Assembly: GCA_036877525.1 (NCBI GenBank)
Contig: JAZGTH010000115.1
Span: 1-64,000 of the forward strand
Direction: 5' to 3'
Length of the DNA stretch: 64,000 nt
From: Chromobotia macracanthus
Taxonomy: Eukaryota > Chordata > Actinopteri > Cypriniformes > Botiidae
Shown one piece after another: positions 62,801 to 64,000 of this stretch. Both the position numbers and the translations under genes were made by a program. The notes under the pieces are model-generated. The model searched no databases. It had not been told where the DNA came from and worked only from the letters and a program-made list of their open reading frames with translations. Each line of letters starts with the position of its first letter. Positions within the stretch are counted from its first letter, which is position 1.

Positions 62801-64000
62801 CAATACACATTACACATTGTTGCAGAATTAAACGGTTCAGATAAAATTGAACACTAATTCATTTGTCTGTTGAGTACCCCTTTAGCAACACTGGTAAAGC
62901 ATGATGCTAGCAAAACCAAGGTCATTGGTTCAATTCTCAGAGAACACATGAATTAATCAAACATATAGAACCGTAAATGCACTATAGGTCACTTAAAACC
63001 ATCTGCTAAATGTAAATGTAAAGTTCTTGAAACAACATAAAATGTACATTGGTAGTTTTAGAAGTCCACACTAATCATCACAAGCACTCAACACTATAGA
63101 ATAACATTTCACTGCATAAATGAAGTAGTATTTCTAAAAGTAAAACTTGAGGCCAATTAGATGGTAGTCAGAATATGAACTTACCTGCCCCTCAACAATC
63201 CATTTGGAGATGGTGGTCTTCCCATCATCCCCTGCACGAAACTTCAGAGTAGCAGAGCGCGAACTGATCTTGGAAATTACCAGATTTGATGGTGGCCCTG
63301 GAAGTTCTGCATTAAAATCAAGAAATAAAGCCGAAATTTAAAAAGTGCAAAAGTCACTTCTAAACAACGCCTACACATCAGAACCGTCAATAAACACGAA
63401 ACATCAAGAAGCTTCTAAAGTCAATAACATGACTGGAATATTTTAAACAATAATGTTTAGAACCAAAAGACATTTGGGACTCAGTCAAAAAAAGGGATTT
63501 CTGATTCTTTTGAAGTGCTGAGATAAAAAGTCTCATTTGGTTTGAAAAACCTTTGATGAAATTACACTGGAATTAAATCACATAACAGTCGATAGTCTTG
63601 CATCTGCCTGAAATCCCTGCTGAGATGAGTACATGTCTGTTACCCTAATGTCTCACAATATGCAATTTATCAGCAGACATTATGGGTTGACTTGGCGTTG
63701 AGCCAGTTCAGCGTTTGCTTTTTTTCACAGAGAGAAATTCTGCCTTGAAGCAAGTATAAATGAATATTTCTCCTTTAGTGCCATATTTGATTTATGGCAG
63801 TGCGTGGGCAACAACTTCCCAGCTTCTGAGTAGAAAAGTCCAGCTTAAAAGATCATCATTCATTTCCAGGCTGTTTATGTGTTGTATATGTTTCCTACAC
63901 ACATAACAATGAATAAAAGTTTTTACAATATGGTAGTGTTTATTCATGGAAGCAACAGAGGACCCAATAGTGTACCTGGTGGCACTCCGGAGGAAATTGT
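29698..64000 (-). CDS. sdk1: Sidekick-1 cell adhesion molecule, 3' half (25 exons, 1155 aa), 5' part outside window
   Basis: Single-pass immunoglobulin-superfamily homophilic adhesion protein of synapses, known for laminar targeting in the retina. Full-length sidekicks have 6 Ig and 13 FNIII domains; only the last line of FNIII-4 through the C-terminus lies here. Exons: 64000-63976 (partial), 63306-63185, 61509-61400, 60345-60195, 58727-58490, 57134-57019, 55918-55729, 51710-51612, 48267-48073, 47315-47114, 45859-45756, 45519-45449, 44791-44659, 43001-42945, 42496-42395, 39060-38945, 37341-37155, 35964-35827, 35111-34950, 34698-34573, 33901-33737, 31956-31819, 31602-31482, 30877-30748, 29967-29698. 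All are GT-AG with continuous frame to the stop. The FOXK1 neighbourhood and the tail sequence favour sdk1 over sdk2; a/b fish paralogue not resolved. Confidence 0.92.
30705..30727. repeat. (GT)n microsatellite
   Basis: A pure GT run of about 11-12 units lies in an sdk1 intron. It starts about 20 bp beyond the donor site of exon 30877-30748 on the minus strand. Confidence 0.9.
30994..31033. repeat. Three-copy 13-bp tandem repeat
   Basis: The unit 'atttgttaataac' is repeated about three times, the last copy partial, in an sdk1 intron. Confidence 0.8.
31320..31400 (-). pseudogene. PIF/Harbinger transposase fragment in sdk1 intron
   Basis: On the minus strand the sequence reads ITAVCSILHNLSL, the C-terminal 'C.VLHN' block typical of PIF/Harbinger (HARBI1-like) transposases. 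A string 'caaatgccaaagtgcac' is shared with the fragment at 55260-55530. The frame is broken and only a short piece remains. Confidence 0.5.
31957..33736 (-). other. sdk1 intron between FNIII-13 and the membrane exon
   Basis: No exon is recognisable. 32030-32150 carries 'ggttgccaaggtgttgctaa'-type repeats, a low-complexity motif common in fish genomes. Similar wording recurs in inverse orientation at 57880-57960. The 97-codon + strand frame at 33104-33397 has no family features and is not called. Confidence 0.45.
33737..34698 (-). CDS. sdk1: sdk1 exons encoding FNIII-13 (membrane-proximal)
   Basis: Exon 34698-34573 encodes GSPGSPVEMSITKTGSMLNI through SYVIEARAS. Exon 33901-33737 encodes DEGLWDTFVRYLPPTSTSHS, then LDRLRQGISYQFRVLAVNEFGYGEP. 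The last few residues (SAAMSA) lead into the membrane exon. Confidence 0.92.
34950..35964 (-). CDS. sdk1: sdk1 exons encoding FNIII-12
   Basis: Exon 35964-35827 encodes PSAPSYISFSEVTSSTLNVS through EPTAPIQ. Exon 35111-34950 encodes GVTKVVTVDIRGSWQRWLKV, then RDLTKGVTYCFHVQAKT through ITAGPVK. These are among the most strongly conserved sidekick stretches I can recall, which supports the family call. Confidence 0.92.
37155..39060 (-). CDS. sdk1: sdk1 exons encoding FNIII-11
   Basis: Exon 39060-38945 encodes PSVAPQNIQFNTLSSTQLEI through NGIIQGYK. Exon 37341-37155 encodes ILYWEMDNQNETEKCKILFR through RGRTLQA. The intron between them carries a 77-bp (AT)n microsatellite at 38235-38311. Confidence 0.92.
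38235..38311. repeat. (AT)n microsatellite
   Basis: An uninterrupted AT dinucleotide run of about 77 bp lies in the intron splitting FNIII-11 of sdk1. It is self-complementary and probably length-variable. Confidence 0.97.
39061..42394 (-). other. sdk1 intron between FNIII-10 and FNIII-11 (3.3 kb)
   Basis: No exon seen. It contains a hairpin MITE at 39638-39795. The rest, including 40140-40440 with its moderately GC-rich composition, shows no repeat or coding signature that I can name. Confidence 0.45.
39638..39795. mobile_element. Short hairpin MITE, ~158 bp
   Basis: The left terminus 'tccctactgaaaaaacagct' followed by 'taaatcagcctaag' is the near reverse complement of the right terminus 'ctaaagctggtttaagctgc' followed by 'ttttttcagcaggga'. 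The interior also contains repeated 'accagc' words. This 'ccctgctgaaaaaa...cagcttaa' palindromic element is, from memory, abundant in teleost introns. The target-site duplication is not clear. Confidence 0.75.
42395..45519 (-). CDS. sdk1: sdk1 exons encoding FNIII-10 (four exons)
   Basis: Exons 45519-45449 (PDEAPVIQAVKPSTTTSV), 44791-44659 (PPKEESVNGVLVGYRIYYRE), 43001-42945 (KSTVKTVSNPSLTEFELT) and 42496-42395 (QLQKYRRYEIVITAYNVIGE through EVFVGEA). This is the most finely divided FNIII repeat in the window. The 57-nt and 71-nt exons are too short to be found from open frames alone; they were placed by splice sites and frame. Confidence 0.9.
45756..47315 (-). CDS. sdk1: sdk1 exons encoding FNIII-9
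   Basis: Exon 47315-47114 encodes ERPQPPQQLRVPQDQVQSRK through NYTSWEVD. Exon 45859-45756 encodes RLKPFTSYKLRMMATNDVGD through AITTLQD. The split arginine codon (AG/G) at this junction matches the RLKPFTSYKL motif and confirms both splice sites. The first exon has an unusual G/C run (GGGGGG within VPGGDGSS). Confidence 0.92.
46190..46325 (-). mobile_element. Degraded tRNA-derived SINE in sdk1 intron
   Basis: On the + strand 'gacagatgcttttatccaag' resembles the SINE tail. It is followed by 'ggaatttgaacccatgacct' followed by 'tggcgttgcgaaagc', the reverse complement of a B-box region, and a degraded A box ('taccagttacc'). It belongs to the same family as 11507-11656 but is more decayed. Confidence 0.65.
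47943..47998. repeat. 18-bp tandem repeat with embedded CACGTG
   Basis: The unit 'gggtgatccacgtgatca' occurs at 47943-47960 and 47961-47978. A third copy from 47979 is degraded ('gggtgatccaagttatcc'). It lies between the exons for FNIII-8 and FNIII-9. Confidence 0.9.
48073..51710 (-). CDS. sdk1: sdk1 exons encoding FNIII-8
   Basis: Exon 51710-51612 encodes VPGPPMRLVFPEVRLTEVRV through DPNGIIMG. Exon 48267-48073 encodes YQVAYRLDSGDPNQF through AVVITTEIR. The 3.3-kb intron between them carries no recognisable extra exon. Two N-glycosylation-type asparagines sit in flanking strands (for example TSNLT). Confidence 0.92.
48268..51611 (-). other. sdk1 intron within FNIII-8 (3.3 kb)
   Basis: No exon is visible. 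48850-49640 is relatively complex, not AT-rich, and free of repeats I recognise. It produces several overlapping frames on both strands (49198-49661), none with family features. It may contain conserved non-coding sequence, but composition alone cannot show that. Confidence 0.4.
53757..53837. repeat. (TA)n microsatellite with degenerate TATACA tail
   Basis: A pure TA run of about 56 bp (to 53812) is followed by about four 'catata' units. Confidence 0.95.
55260..55530 (-). pseudogene. PIF/Harbinger transposase C-terminal remnant
   Basis: The minus-strand frame reads NRAHIQTCSAVKRTFGILKS, RCRCLDG, then (after a frame change) ITVVCSILHNLTL. This is the layout 'E..IG.LK.RF.CL ... C.VLHN' near the end of PIF/Harbinger (HARBI1-like) transposases. 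Stops and frameshifts make it non-functional. A related but shorter piece is at 31320-31400. Confidence 0.6.
55729..57134 (-). CDS. sdk1: sdk1 exons encoding FNIII-7
   Basis: Exon 57134-57019 encodes VPSGAPENVTAEAMSSSR through EQNGNILGYK. Exon 55918-55729 encodes VLYKEKDLDMDAQVNIVKGN through LERTKDD, with the tyrosine-corner segment LRKYVQYEIQVLAF. The intron splits the domain after the GYK strand, as in several other sdk1 repeats here. Confidence 0.92.
57870..57965. repeat. Low-complexity 'caaccacccagaacacccta'-type repeat
   Basis: Irregular reiteration of 'acaccctagtaat', 'tagcaaccacccagaacacc' and 'atagcaacaccttgacaacc', a motif family common in fish introns. Similar sequence in the opposite orientation lies at 32030-32150. 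Confidence 0.5.
58490..58727 (-). CDS. sdk1: sdk1 exon encoding most of FNIII-6
   Basis: Starts PLPESEYNGNPESVGYRVRV and ends WSEVVKGRTRES. At 238 nt it is among the largest sdk1 exons here. Two donors are possible: the inner GTGAGT after RT and the outer GTGAGG after RES. Frame continuity into VPSGAPENVT and agreement with mammalian SDK1 favour the outer one at 58490. Confidence 0.9.
60195..63306 (-). CDS. sdk1: sdk1 exons encoding FNIII-5 (and start of FNIII-6)
   Basis: Exon 63306-63185 starts LPGPPSNLVISKISSRSATL and ends at WIVEGQ. Exon 61509-61400 continues VSSIGEEEEWKVLYEKEND to LTPFTHY. Exon 60345-60195 completes the domain with RFRMRQVNIVG and opens FNIII-6 with APPDVPPSSVIVRTASETSL. 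The characteristic FNIII tyrosine corner (THYRFRM) is intact. The preceding partial exon (64000-63976) gives TISSGVPP, the end of FNIII-4. Confidence 0.9.
61510..63184 (-). other. sdk1 intron within FNIII-5 (1.7 kb)
   Basis: No exon is recognisable. The right part holds a SINE (62876-63027). The 70-codon + frame at 62227-62439 has no family features. Confidence 0.45.
62876..63027 (+). mobile_element. Degraded tRNA-derived SINE in sdk1 intron
   Basis: In + orientation 'ggtaaagcatgatgctagc' and the B-box-like 'cattggttcaattctcag' are followed by 'aatgcactataggtcactta' and the tail 'ccatctgctaaatgtaaatg'. It is the same family as 11507-11656 in the opposite orientation. Confidence 0.65.

Noticed and set aside
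1..64000. CRISPR arrays, phage, defence islands, bacterial operons or toxin genes
   Set aside because: The window is clearly vertebrate nuclear DNA. The regularly spaced repeats are a satellite, microsatellites and transposons, and no viral or prokaryotic gene was recognised.

Overview
This window is vertebrate, almost certainly teleost and probably cyprinid-like. It has intron-rich genes with GT-AG splice sites and AT-rich introns. Its repeats are typical of fish: tRNA-derived SINEs, a Tc1/mariner 3' end, PIF/Harbinger scraps, a TTAA-flanked MITE and long (AT)n arrays. There is no prokaryotic, phage, CRISPR or viral content. All four recognisable genes lie on the minus strand, in the transcriptional order sdk1, cyp3c copy B, cyp3c copy A, foxk1.

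Layout in + coordinates. 1-1075 is the end of a ~225-bp tandem repeat array. 1.2-4.87 kb is AT-rich and probably holds the foxk1 3' UTR. 4873-14704 is foxk1, a complete nine-exon, 636-residue FHA plus forkhead repressor. 14.7-17.2 kb is the foxk1 promoter side plus intergenic DNA. 17212-22450 and 23639-27934 are two complete 13-exon CYP3-family P450 genes, best called cyp3c, encoding 511 and 507 residues and arranged head-to-tail. 28.2-29.7 kb is upstream DNA of the proximal P450 and the probable sdk1 3' UTR. 29698-64000 is the 3' half of sdk1 (sidekick-1): 25 exons, 1155 residues, covering the end of FNIII-4, FNIII-5 to FNIII-13, the transmembrane segment and the cytoplasmic tail ending in a PDZ ligand. 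Its 5' half lies beyond the window.

The FOXK1/SDK1 neighbourhood matches the human 7p22 arrangement, with fish P450 genes placed between them. The foxk1 N-terminus and the sdk1 cytoplasmic tail fit the '1' paralogues rather than foxk2/sdk2. The genes do not form a functional unit: one is a transcription factor, two are ER mono-oxygenases and one is a synaptic adhesion molecule.

The most informative part is the P450 pair. The edges of the tandem duplication can be read from flanking sequence. One copy carries a TTAA-flanked transposon, itself holding a SINE, whose empty site is preserved in the other copy. Exon 11 is nearly identical between copies while other exons have diverged, which looks like gene conversion. 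I found no undescribed biological system; the findings are evolutionary and structural. All exon boundaries were read by eye from splice consensus, reading-frame continuity and remembered family sequences. No alignment or search was run.
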